Source of the DNA: a bacterium
GTDB taxonomy: Bacteria > Arandabacterota > Arandabacteria > Arandabacterales > JALGWA01
Length of the DNA stretch: 13,600 nt
Direction: 5' to 3'
Assembly (NCBI GenBank): GCA_025774425.1
Contig: JALGWA010000009.1
Coordinates: 1 to 13,600 of the forward strand
Numbering within the stretch: the first letter of the stretch is position 1; every line of letters begins with the position of its first letter. A program made the position numbers and the translations under genes. Under the pieces are notes generated by a model. The model worked only from the letters and a program-made list of their open reading frames with translations. It was not told where the DNA came from and made no database searches. Below, one piece after another: positions 1-5,031 of this stretch.

Positions 1-312
1 CGCGTCGCGGATCTCTCCCCATGACGCCCCGGCATCCCTCATCTCCGCGACCTTGTCATGTATCGCGTCACGCTGCTCCTCGGTGAGCTGATCGAAAAAC
101 GGAGGACGATGCCCACGTCCGCCACGACACTCGTCACCATGACCGCGGCCGCGATGCTCCGGAACCTCTATACCCCAGCCCGACAGCATCTCGTGCATCG
201 CGTCGCGGATCTCTCCCCATGACGCCCCGGCATCCCTCATCTCCGCGACCTTGTCATGTATCGCGTCACGCTGCTCCTCGGTGAGCTGATCGAAAAACGG
301 AGGACGATGCCC
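1..312 (-). repeat. 198-bp-period direct repeat inside the secreted protein gene
   Basis: Bases 1-114 are identical to bases 199-312, giving a period of 198 bp (66 codons, in frame). The left copy runs out of the window, so the array may be longer. Perfect identity including synonymous positions indicates a very recent duplication or active conversion; an assembly artefact is also possible. Confidence 0.95.
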
Positions 313-459
313 TATCGCGTCACGCTGCTCCTCGGTGAGCTGATCGAAAAACGGAGGACGATGCCCGCAGCCGTCACCACGTCCCGCGTAACCCGCCGCC
401 ACCGCAATCAGAACCACCGCCACCAGGGTTACGAGAATCACTCCACATCTTGACTTCAC
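1..459 (-). CDS. Secreted LTEEQR-type repeat protein, C-terminus beyond window
   Basis: The reading frame enters from the left edge, so only the first 153 residues are visible. I chose the GTG at 459-457 because a strong Shine-Dalgarno (GGGAGGTGAT) lies about 8 bases upstream and it gives an N-terminus with a basic start and a hydrophobic core (residues 7-22) followed by AAGYAG, a likely signal peptide. The mature part repeats a short helical motif with PPFFDQLTEEQRD, then a helix with AGASWGEIRDAM and LSGWGIEVPE. The LTEEQR motif recalls Spy/CpxP/ZraP-like periplasmic stress proteins, but the match is loose and no metal site is certain; His/Cys-containing linkers (GCGHR, HGDECRGGRGHR) occur between units. 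Residues 32-49 are duplicated in tandem as 50-67, and residues 116-153 repeat 50-87, exactly at the DNA level. Its promoter matches that of the nearby sigma operon, so it is probably an effector of that stress response. The frame is shown directly; the role is inferred. Confidence 0.72.
   Translation of the reverse strand, partial: MKSRCGVILVTLVAVVLIAVAAGYAGRGDGCGHRPPFFDQLTEEQRDAIGHRPPFFDQLTEEQRDAIHDKVAEMRDAGASWGEIRDAMHEMLSGWGIEVPEHRGRGHGDECRGGRGHRPPFFDQLTEEQRDAIHDKVAEMRDAGASWGEIRDA
259..366 (-). repeat. 54-bp perfect tandem duplication
   Basis: Bases 259-312 and 313-366 are identical and encode an 18-residue unit twice (GHRPPFFDQLTEEQRDAI). A third identical copy of the 54 bp lies at 61-114. 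The duplication keeps the reading frame and places a second LTEEQR segment at the N-terminus of the mature protein. Confidence 0.95.
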
Positions 460-512
460 TTCCTCATCACCTCCCTTCCTTAATCCTGATCCCGTATTCG
501 CGTTTCATAACA

Positions 513-541
513 TTAGACAGACAGGAGTGTGTGCACATTCC
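513..541 (-). promoter_or_regulatory. ECF-type promoter of the repeat protein gene
   Basis: Read on the minus strand, GGGAATGTG (-35, 542-534) is followed after 14 bases by TGTCTAA (-10, 519-513). The same two words at exactly the same spacing precede the ECF sigma gene at 2055-2026. Predicted transcription start is near 506, giving a leader of about 47 bases, similar to the sigma gene. The GGAA / GTC layout is typical of ECF sigma promoters. Confidence 0.65.
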
Positions 542-554
542 CGGAATCTCCCGC

Positions 555-998
555 CTACTCGCCGCCACCCCGAGGCGGGGGCGGGGGCGGGGGGCACTTG
601 CCCCCGGGTTTGCGGGCGGGCGAAGGGCGGCCGCATCCCATCAGGCGACCGAATCTCCGGTGCCTCTCCTCGAGCCGCGCCTTCTGCTCGTCGGTAAGGA
701 CCGGATCGAGATCGGCCCGGAGAGAATCGAAAAGCGCCGACGTCTCCCGGTGGAACTCGTCCGTGATGTCGGAAAAGCGCTCGGCATGCCTGTCGAGAAT
801 ACCCTTCACCTCCGCTTCCTGATCGGGCGCCGGGTCTATGACGTCCATCAGGCGCTCCACGAAGACGTCCTGCCGCCGCATCTCTACCGCGCGGCTCACG
901 AACCTGTGGACCACGAATCCGCTACCGAGGACCCCGATGAGCATCCCGATAAGCAATGTGGCCACGATTATGAGCACCGTCTTGGTGTTGGTCTTCAT
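555..998 (-). CDS. Spy/CpxP-like membrane-anchored periplasmic protein with poly-Pro tail
   Basis: A 147-residue protein with a basic N-terminus and a hydrophobic segment at residues 8-30, which may be a signal anchor. The rest is charged and helical: residues 43-118 contain a DRHAERFSDITDEFHRET region and the LTDEQKARLEERHRRF motif, the pattern of heavy-metal-sensor/Spy-type proteins (CnrR, ZraP, CpxP relatives), which act in the periplasm as sensors or chaperones. The C-terminal tail has two cysteines (C122, C135) and ends KCPPPPPPPRGGGE. The ATG at 998-996 overlaps the stop of the anti-sigma gene as ATGA, with a GAGGAAC ribosome site upstream, so it is the last gene of a sigma / anti-sigma / sensor operon. 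It may relay an envelope signal to the anti-sigma or be an output of the response. The family is only loosely assigned. Confidence 0.78.
   Translation of the reverse strand: MKTNTKTVLIIVATLLIGMLIGVLGSGFVVHRFVSRAVEMRRQDVFVERLMDVIDPAPDQEAEVKGILDRHAERFSDITDEFHRETSALFDSLRADLDPVLTDEQKARLEERHRRFGRLMGCGRPSPARKPGGKCPPPPPPPRGGGE
577..594. repeat. G-run tract, possible G-quadruplex
   Basis: The plus strand has runs of 5, 5 and 6 guanines separated by single cytosines; the minus strand codes the poly-proline tail of the Spy-like protein. Only three runs of this length are present, so a four-stranded structure would have to use a split run or a shorter neighbouring run. Confidence 0.45.
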
Positions 999-1435
999 AA
1001 GAGTTCCTCCAGGGTCTCCTCGACAGGGGCGGTCAAGACCTCCTCGATGGTGGCACCGCCGCCCGCCCCGAAGGCCGCCGTGACCGACACGCTTCCGCCC
1101 TGCTTCATGTTGTAGATGAAAAGAAATGCGGCGACCGCGGCGCCGACGAGTGCGACCCGCCGGAAGGCGGAGACCAAGGATTCGGAGAAGCGGGCGCCCT
1201 CGGCTTGCCTCTCGCGCTCCGAGCGGATCGCCCTCATCACGCGTTCGACGAAGAACGGCCCGAACGACCTTGCCGCGCTCGACATGACCGCATCCCGGAC
1301 CGCGAGCAGGCGGTCGCGCTCGCGCCTGAGCTCGAGCGACCCGGCCAGCGCCGACTCCAGCTCGGCCGTCTCCTCCGGGCCGAGCCCGGCGTCGAACGAC
1401 CTGTAGAGCAGTTCAAGTATTCGCTCGTCCATCAT
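995..1435 (-). CDS. Anti-sigma factor-like membrane protein, no zinc finger
   Basis: A 146-residue protein whose gene overlaps the ECF sigma gene upstream (ATGA, 1432-1435) and the Spy-like gene downstream (ATGA, 995-998). Residues 1-75 form a charged, helical N-terminal domain (MMDERILELLYRSFDAGL, then PEETAELESAL and RRERDRLLAVRDAV) of the kind that binds a sigma factor. A single membrane segment lies at about 94-110 (VALVGAAVAAFLFIYNM), followed by a short glycine-rich, acidic extracytoplasmic tail. It contains neither cysteine nor histidine, so the HxxxCxxC zinc motif of ZAS anti-sigmas is absent. The start could be either of two adjacent ATG codons. The role rests on gene order and topology rather than on a strong family match. 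Confidence 0.77.
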   Translation of the reverse strand: MMDERILELLYRSFDAGLGPEETAELESALAGSLELRRERDRLLAVRDAVMSSAARSFGPFFVERVMRAIRSERERQAEGARFSESLVSAFRRVALVGAAVAAFLFIYNMKQGGSVSVTAAFGAGGGATIEEVLTAPVEETLEELL

Positions 1436-1977
1436 CGCCCCCCAGCGGCAGGCTTCAACAGGGCCCTCAGTTTCTTCTGTGCCCGTGACAATCTCGAAAG
1501 CACGGTCCCGACCGGTATGCCAAGTATCTCGGCCGTCTCGGCCGTGGAGTATCCATCCATCAAGCGAAGCACAAGCACCGCGCGAAAGTCATCGTCGAGT
1601 TTCTCGATCGCCTGCCCGATGAGCTCCTTGTCGGGGCCGTCGGATTCGGCCGGGCGCGCGGTCGGCATGTCGGCCAGGTCTTCGGCGGGCGTGCTCGAGA
1701 ACACCCTCGCCCTGCGCTTCCTCCGTCTCAACTCGTTGATGGCTTGATTCATGGCGATCCGCGTGATGTAGGTCTTCACGCTCGAGTCGCCGCGGAAGCT
1801 GCCGAGCGCCTTGTAGAAGCGAATGAACGTCTCCTGGCCGACGTCCTCGGCTTCCGGGCAGTTTCCCAGCATGCCGTTCACCGTGGCGGCGACTACCTGC
1901 TCGTATCGCATGACAAGCTCCTTGAAAGCGGTGTCATCACCGTCTCTGGCGGCTGCGATGAGTTCTTGGTCGGTCAA
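1432..1977 (-). CDS. ECF sigma-70 factor (first system)
   Basis: A 181-residue RNA polymerase sigma factor with only regions 2 and 4, typical of the ECF group. Region 2 spans about residues 18-88, with EAEDVGQETFIRFYKAL and FRGDSSVKTYITRIAMNQAINELRR, the -10 recognition helices. Region 4 spans about 122-174, with the helix-turn-helix around YSTAETAEILGIPVGTVLSR. The start is the TTG at 1977-1975: it begins the conserved TDQELI segment, no ATG is closer, and GAAGAGG lies 7-9 bases upstream. It is first in an operon with the anti-sigma (4-bp overlap) and a Spy-like protein. A promoter identical in both elements and spacing to the one before the repeat protein precedes it, implying self-activation when the anti-sigma releases it, presumably on an envelope signal. 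The specific signal is unknown. Confidence 0.93.
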   Translation of the reverse strand: MTDQELIAAARDGDDTAFKELVMRYEQVVAATVNGMLGNCPEAEDVGQETFIRFYKALGSFRGDSSVKTYITRIAMNQAINELRRRKRRARVFSSTPAEDLADMPTARPAESDGPDKELIGQAIEKLDDDFRAVLVLRLMDGYSTAETAEILGIPVGTVLSRLSRAQKKLRALLKPAAGGR

Positions 1978-2025
1978 AGCCGAGCCTCTTCCCTACTAGG
2001 ATTTCCACCACTTCCCTTCTACCCC

Positions 2026-2054
2026 TTAGACAACGCCGCTTCAAGTCACATTCC
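2026..2054 (-). promoter_or_regulatory. ECF-type autoregulatory promoter of the first sigma operon
   Basis: On the minus strand GGGAATGTG (2055-2047) and TGTCTAA (2032-2026) are separated by 14 bases, exactly as in the promoter at 542-513. Transcription would start near 2019, 42 bases before the TTG start. The -35 element overlaps the end of a 12-bp tandem repeat that borders the inverted-repeat element. Confidence 0.65.
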
Positions 2055-2076
2055 CATGGGGTCACCCATGGGGTCA
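2053..2076. repeat. 12-bp perfect tandem repeat
   Basis: CCCATGGGGTCA occurs twice back to back (2053-2064 and 2065-2076). The second copy runs into the left end of the inverted-repeat element, and the first overlaps the -35 box of the sigma promoter. It may be a trace of element insertion or of a partial second end. Confidence 0.85.
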
Positions 2077-2267
2077 GAGCTCAAAATGCACAATCAGCCC
2101 GCACCGGGCATTCTGCGCCGACATCTCGGCCTACATGTTGCTGAAGCCGCACTCGGCCGGCGCGGGCGCGCCGTACTCGCCCGCCGGCAACTCCGTTCCG
2201 AAGCGTGCCAGGGGGCGCCCGTCAGGGCCTGCGGTGGGACCAGCTGTGCATTTTGAGCTCTGACCCC
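2070..2267. mobile_element. Small inverted-repeat (MITE/REP-like) element, 198 bp
   Basis: The ends GGGGTCAGAGCTCAAAATGC plus ACA at 2070-2092 are matched perfectly by their reverse complement at 2245-2267 (23 bp), enclosing 152 bp. No transposase is encoded, so it would be non-autonomous. It lies between the stop of the DUF6249 gene (4 bases away) and the sigma promoter. The GGGGTCAGAGCTC end resembles, from general familiarity, ends seen next to IS200/IS605-like REP transposases, but I cannot confirm a match. No clear target-site duplication is visible beyond the 12-bp tandem repeat. Confidence 0.5.
2131..2244 (-). pseudogene. Possible C-terminal gene fragment carried inside the element
   Basis: On the minus strand one frame inside the element reads 37 codons with G/C-rich third positions and ends in TAG at 2133-2131: it contains AGPDGRPLARFGTELPAGEY and ends PAECGFSNM. 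It has no plausible start of its own and begins at the inner edge of the inverted repeat. It looks like the tail of a captured gene, but a chance open frame in G+C-rich DNA cannot be excluded and I recognise no family. Confidence 0.25.
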
Positions 2268-2270
2268 TGG

Positions 2271-2669
2271 TTATTGCTCAGGTTGGGCTACTATCCGAGC
2301 GATTATCCTCTCGGCGACCAGGAAGGCGGCGCCGATGCCGATGGGCACGAGACCGCCCGCGGCGTTCCCGCCCTGGCCCTGCACCAGCAGCATGATCACC
2401 ACCGAGATGCCGATGAACGTGAAGAGCAGGCCGAGTATGATGAGCCAGACCCTGCCGGCCCTGTAACCGTTCCGGCGCTCCTTTGTTTCCGGCTTGCGGG
2501 TGTCGTAGAGCTCCGGCGGGATCTCCATCCCCTTCTCGAGCAGGTACATGCGCTCTTTGTGCAGGCGCTCCTTCGCCCGCGAGCTCAGTACCATCGCGAT
2601 TATGCTGACGATGCAGGCGCAGACGAAAAACACCACGGGGATCACGAAAGGACTGAAGAAGATGCCCAT
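2271..2669 (-). CDS. DUF6249-type small membrane protein
   Basis: A 132-residue protein with three predicted membrane segments, at about 8-29, 74-96 and 103-124. Between the first two lies a basic cytoplasmic or loop segment with HKERMYLLEKGMEIPPELY, the signature I associate with DUF6249 proteins, which often sit beside ECF sigma genes; their function is unknown. The ATG at 2669-2667 has GAGGAGGG upstream at a spacing of about 9; the ATG at 2676 belongs to another frame. It lies upstream of the first sigma operon on the same strand but is now separated from it by the inverted-repeat element and the sigma promoter. A GAAAC / CGTC promoter-like pair upstream (2728-2702) suggests ECF control. 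Confidence 0.82.
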   Translation of the reverse strand: MGIFFSPFVIPVVFFVCACIVSIIAMVLSSRAKERLHKERMYLLEKGMEIPPELYDTRKPETKERRNGYRAGRVWLIILGLLFTFIGISVVIMLLVQGQGGNAAGGLVPIGIGAAFLVAERIIARIVAQPEQ

Positions 2670-2701
2670 TGCTCATTCCCTCCTCGTTTCGTTCTGCCGG
2701 A

Positions 2702-2728
2702 GACGCGGCCCGCTCTGCAAACCGTTTC
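2702..2728 (-). promoter_or_regulatory. Possible ECF-type promoter of the DUF6249 gene
   Basis: On the minus strand GAAAC (2728-2724) and CGTC (2705-2702) are separated by 18 bases, one more than in the two plus-strand copies at 2800 and 4975. The position, about 33 bases before the ATG with the ribosome site between, is sensible. The match is short and the spacing differs, so this is tentative. Confidence 0.35.
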
Positions 2729-2799
2729 TCCCTCCACCCTGCACGGACGCCGAGGGCGCCGGATTTGTTTCAGCCCGGCTCGTTTTCTCCCGCCGCACC

Positions 2800-2827
2800 G
2801 AAACAATACGCACGCCGGGGGCGTCCA
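2800..2827 (+). promoter_or_regulatory. ECF-type promoter, second family, upstream of the protease
   Basis: GAAAC (2800-2804) and CGTC (2822-2825) are separated by 17 bases, identical in layout to the promoter before the second sigma gene. It lies at the 5' end of a 90-bp block shared with that gene. Transcription would start near 2833 and run toward the protease gene at 3169. Confidence 0.55.
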
Positions 2828-2832
2828 TCTCA

Positions 2833-2856
2833 ATGGAGCGGAGGAAATCCAAATGA
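2833..2856 (+). CDS. Seven-codon mini-ORF (MERRKSK), speculative
   Basis: An ATG at the predicted transcription start opens a 7-codon frame whose TGA overlaps the next ATG at 2853 (ATGA). The counterpart at 5008-5031 reads MERRKSE with the same overlap. The frame contains the GGAGG ribosome site of the following ORF, so its conservation may reflect only that site. No direct evidence of translation exists. Confidence 0.2.
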   Translation: MERRKSK

Positions 2857-3158
2857 CACTTGCCTCAACCGCAGTCCTGCAAGTGTCGCTGCAGACAGAC
2901 AGCCATCCCACAAGCGCGCGCGGCGTTCGCCGTGACCGCCCGGGGCATGACCCCGCCGTTCCGGCTGCAACCTGCGATCACCCAGTTCGGGGCCTTTCGG
3001 CCCGTCCCGGCGCGACCCGACCACGCCGAGCGTGGGCGGACGCGTCCGTGGACGTCTCGCCGCGTACAGGACTCGCTTCCCGGCCCAGGGGAACCGTGGA
3101 TGCGACATCAGGCGCCGGGCCGGGTGAGGCCGTCAGCGCCGGAGCCGGCGACCGATAG
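2853..3158 (+). CDS. Possible leader ORF upstream of the protease gene
   Basis: The ATG at 2853 has GGAGG 8 bases upstream and opens a 101-codon frame, rich in Ala, Arg and Pro, whose TAG stop overlaps the Shine-Dalgarno of the protease gene (TAGGAGGTAAACG then ATG). Its first residues, MTLASTAVLQVS, match the first residues of the second sigma ORF (MTPASTAVLQMS). Beyond residue 12 the two diverge fully and I see no known domain, membrane segment or strong codon bias. It may be a real coupled upstream ORF, a decayed piece of a duplicated gene start, or a chance frame. An inverted repeat (2855-2863 with 2879-2887) could form a 9-bp stem at its start. Confidence 0.28.
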   Translation: MTLASTAVLQVSLQTDSHPTSARGVRRDRPGHDPAVPAATCDHPVRGLSARPGATRPRRAWADASVDVSPRTGLASRPRGTVDATSGAGPGEAVSAGAGDR

Positions 3159-3168
3159 GAGGTAAACG
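2890..3168 (+). other. Long leader without recognised gene
   Basis: Between the end of the repeated block and the protease start there is no recognised family on either strand. It holds the remainder of the weak leader ORF and, at its right end, the strong ribosome site AGGAGGT (3158-3164) 4 bases before the ATG at 3169. If the promoter at 2800 is used, the protease message has a leader of about 335 bases. Confidence 0.5.
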
Positions 3169-4863
3169 ATGAGCAAGATTACAGACAGAATCACAACGGG
3201 GATCTGGATGGGCTTGCTGCTGGCGGGCCTTGTCGGCTCAGCCGCTGCGCGAGGAGCGGGCGAAGCCGGCGAAGCAACCGGCGGCTCAGAGAACCTTTCG
3301 CCGAAGAGGCTTTCCGTAACGGTCGACCCCCGAATCGAGTTGCTCGCGGTGGTTCAGCACTTCACGCCCTGGGCTCAAAAGGGGCACATAAAGAGCAACA
3401 CCGCATACAAGGACGACGTCGGCCGGTATTTCGGAGAGTTCGGGGACCACCCGGCCGTGACATATGCTGAAAGCCTCACCACCGCGGACTTCGCCTACGA
3501 CGCGCCGGTTCAGTTCATGCTCCACCACGGCGATCCTCCGGAGCTGGTCCAAAGGAGCCCGTATTCGGACTACTTGATCAAGAGGGCCGGCGGCGAGGAG
3601 AACCTCATGGAATTCGCCGCCAAGCTCAGGGACTTCGCGCGCGAGACGGGTTTCATGCAGTTCTACGAAGCCCATCAGCCCTTGTATGACACATTGACCG
3701 CCGAGGTCGAGTCATTGTTGGCCGGGAAGGATTATGTCCAGGCGCTCGAAGACTTCTACGGCGAGTCGAGGAACGCCTACAATTTCGTTCTCTCGCCCTT
3801 GTTTTCGGGGAACTACGGGATTCCAATAGAGACCGGCGGGGAATGTGACCTGTACGCCGTGGTCGGTCCATGTTCCCTCAAGGGCGAGCGTACGACCTTC
3901 GCCTGTCTCGACTACCTCGAGAACATGACGCTGCACGAATGGAGCCATCCCTTCGTGAATCCCCTGGTAGACCGGAACTACGAACGCTTCGAGGAATCCA
4001 TCGCCTTGTTCGAGCCCATCAAGAGGATGATGCAGAGGCAGGCTTATCCCAACTGGAGGGTCACTCTCTACGAGCATCTTGTCCGGGCTTGCGGCGAGAT
4101 TCACATTCGATCCAGGCTCCACCAGGATTTCAGCAAGGAGAAGTCCCTCGAGTATCAGGAAGGAAAAGGGTTCTGGTACATCGGTCTCATCGACAGCATG
4201 CTGGATATCTACGAATCCCAGCGAGGGCGGTATCCGAAGTTCAGCCTGTTCGTGCCGCTCATCGCCGACCGGCTCAGCCGGACTTCCGTCGAAGACCTGC
4301 CGGAGAGGATTACCGCTTTCAGGGGCCCGCTCGATGCCGTCTTCGCCCGCACCGATTGCATCCATCTCATATACCCGACGGCCGTCGGCGATGAGGCGGC
4401 CGACATGATCAAGAGAGAGCTCGAGGGTTTCGCCGGGTTTCTCTCTTCAGCACGAATAGAGCCCGTACTCATGAGCGACAGAGAAGCTCTCGAGACCGAC
4501 TGGGGGGACAAGGTCGCCTTTATCTACGGCAATCCGAAGAACAACCTGTTCTGGGGACGATTGACGACCGCGATCCCGGTGACGTTTCGTGAAGGCGCGC
4601 TGGAATTCGGAGGCAAGAGATACGAAGGCGAAGGGGTATTCCTGATCTCCTGCATGCCGAACCCGTTCAACAAGAGACTGCCTTTCGTAGTGTGCGCCAC
4701 CAACAGGCCGGAGGATCTCGCCGGAGGCGGTTCGAGGATCACAGGCCCAAGCGAGTGGTACGCCGATTACATACTGTATCGCGGCCGGGAGAAACTGGCT
4801 GCCGGCCTGTATCGCAAGGAGGCGGGCGCGTGGTCCCCCGCGCCGGGCCGAGAACGTGATTGA
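3169..4863 (+). CDS. Secreted DUF4932-type putative metalloprotease
   Basis: A 564-residue protein with a signal peptide: basic start, hydrophobic core at about residues 11-24, likely cleavage near GSAAA at 23-27. Residues about 48-390 match the DUF4932 pattern as I know it: VDPRIELLAVVQHF near the N-terminus, DDVGRYFGEFGDHPAV, FAYDAPVQFMLHH, and LHEWSHPFVNPLVD. The last holds an HExxH motif (H256, E257, H260), typical of zinc proteases; a third ligand could be E272, E275 or E276, but this is not certain. Residues about 390-555 form an alpha/beta C-terminal domain with YGNPKNNLFWGRL and a GKRYEGEGVFLI segment, a module found in other secreted hydrolases. The strong AGGAGGT site fixes the ATG. 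It lies 5' of the second sigma / anti-sigma pair and shares that sigma's promoter block, so it is probably part of that regulon. Substrate unknown. Confidence 0.82.
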   Translation: MSKITDRITTGIWMGLLLAGLVGSAAARGAGEAGEATGGSENLSPKRLSVTVDPRIELLAVVQHFTPWAQKGHIKSNTAYKDDVGRYFGEFGDHPAVTYAESLTTADFAYDAPVQFMLHHGDPPELVQRSPYSDYLIKRAGGEENLMEFAAKLRDFARETGFMQFYEAHQPLYDTLTAEVESLLAGKDYVQALEDFYGESRNAYNFVLSPLFSGNYGIPIETGGECDLYAVVGPCSLKGERTTFACLDYLENMTLHEWSHPFVNPLVDRNYERFEESIALFEPIKRMMQRQAYPNWRVTLYEHLVRACGEIHIRSRLHQDFSKEKSLEYQEGKGFWYIGLIDSMLDIYESQRGRYPKFSLFVPLIADRLSRTSVEDLPERITAFRGPLDAVFARTDCIHLIYPTAVGDEAADMIKRELEGFAGFLSSARIEPVLMSDREALETDWGDKVAFIYGNPKNNLFWGRLTTAIPVTFREGALEFGGKRYEGEGVFLISCMPNPFNKRLPFVVCATNRPEDLAGGGSRITGPSEWYADYILYRGREKLAAGLYRKEAGAWSPAPGRERD

Positions 4864-4974
4864 AGAGCCGAAAAGGCAGGCGGAAGTGTGCGGTCGATCC
4901 GAGGTCGGCGCACTGCGGGTCATGAAGCTTCCCGCGGGTATCTCCATCCTCTTCTCGGCGCGATACAGGAGCGT

Positions 4975-5002
4975 GAAACATTCTGCCCGCCCGGGGCGTC
5001 TA
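4975..5002 (+). promoter_or_regulatory. ECF-type autoregulatory promoter of the second sigma gene
   Basis: GAAAC (4975-4979), 17 bases, then CGTCTA (4997-5002). This is a good ECF-type promoter and has the same layout as the one at 2800. The predicted transcription start falls close to the ATG at 5008, so the message could begin nearly leaderless with the mini-ORF. Confidence 0.62.
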
Positions 5003-5007
5003 TTCCG

Positions 5008-5031
5008 ATGGAGCGGAGGAAATCCGAATGA
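5008..5031 (+). CDS. Seven-codon mini-ORF (MERRKSE), speculative
   Basis: The frame opens at an ATG at the predicted transcription start and ends in TGA overlapping the ATG at 5028. The first six codons are identical in sequence to the other copy. It may couple translation into the sigma ORF or merely be the sequence around the ribosome site. Confidence 0.2.
   Translation: MERRKSE

Larger units (their letters stand above)
2800..2889 (+). repeat. Promoter-leader block, copy 1
   Basis: This 90-bp block aligns without gaps to 4975-5064 with 75 identical bases (83%). It comprises the GAAAC/CGTC promoter, a strictly conserved 18-base stretch from an ATG through the Shine-Dalgarno, and the first 12 or so codons of an ORF. 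Similarity stops after about 2889. Past the -10 box all ten differences are transitions. Confidence 0.85.

Noticed and set aside
1..366. A CRISPR array at the left-edge repeats
   Set aside because: Repeats are 54 and 198 bp, in frame, without regular unique spacers, and encode protein.
450..1115. A 221-codon plus-strand frame
   Set aside because: It is opposite the Spy-like and anti-sigma genes, which have coupled starts, ribosome sites and membrane segments.
2070..2267. The inverted repeat as a transcription terminator
   Set aside because: The loop is 152 bases and there is no U-run, so a factor-independent terminator is not supported.
2205..2852. Upstream extension of the leader ORF at 2853 across the DUF6249 gene
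   Set aside because: It runs antisense to a convincing membrane protein gene and upstream of the ECF promoter; only the part from the ATG at 2853 with its ribosome site is considered.
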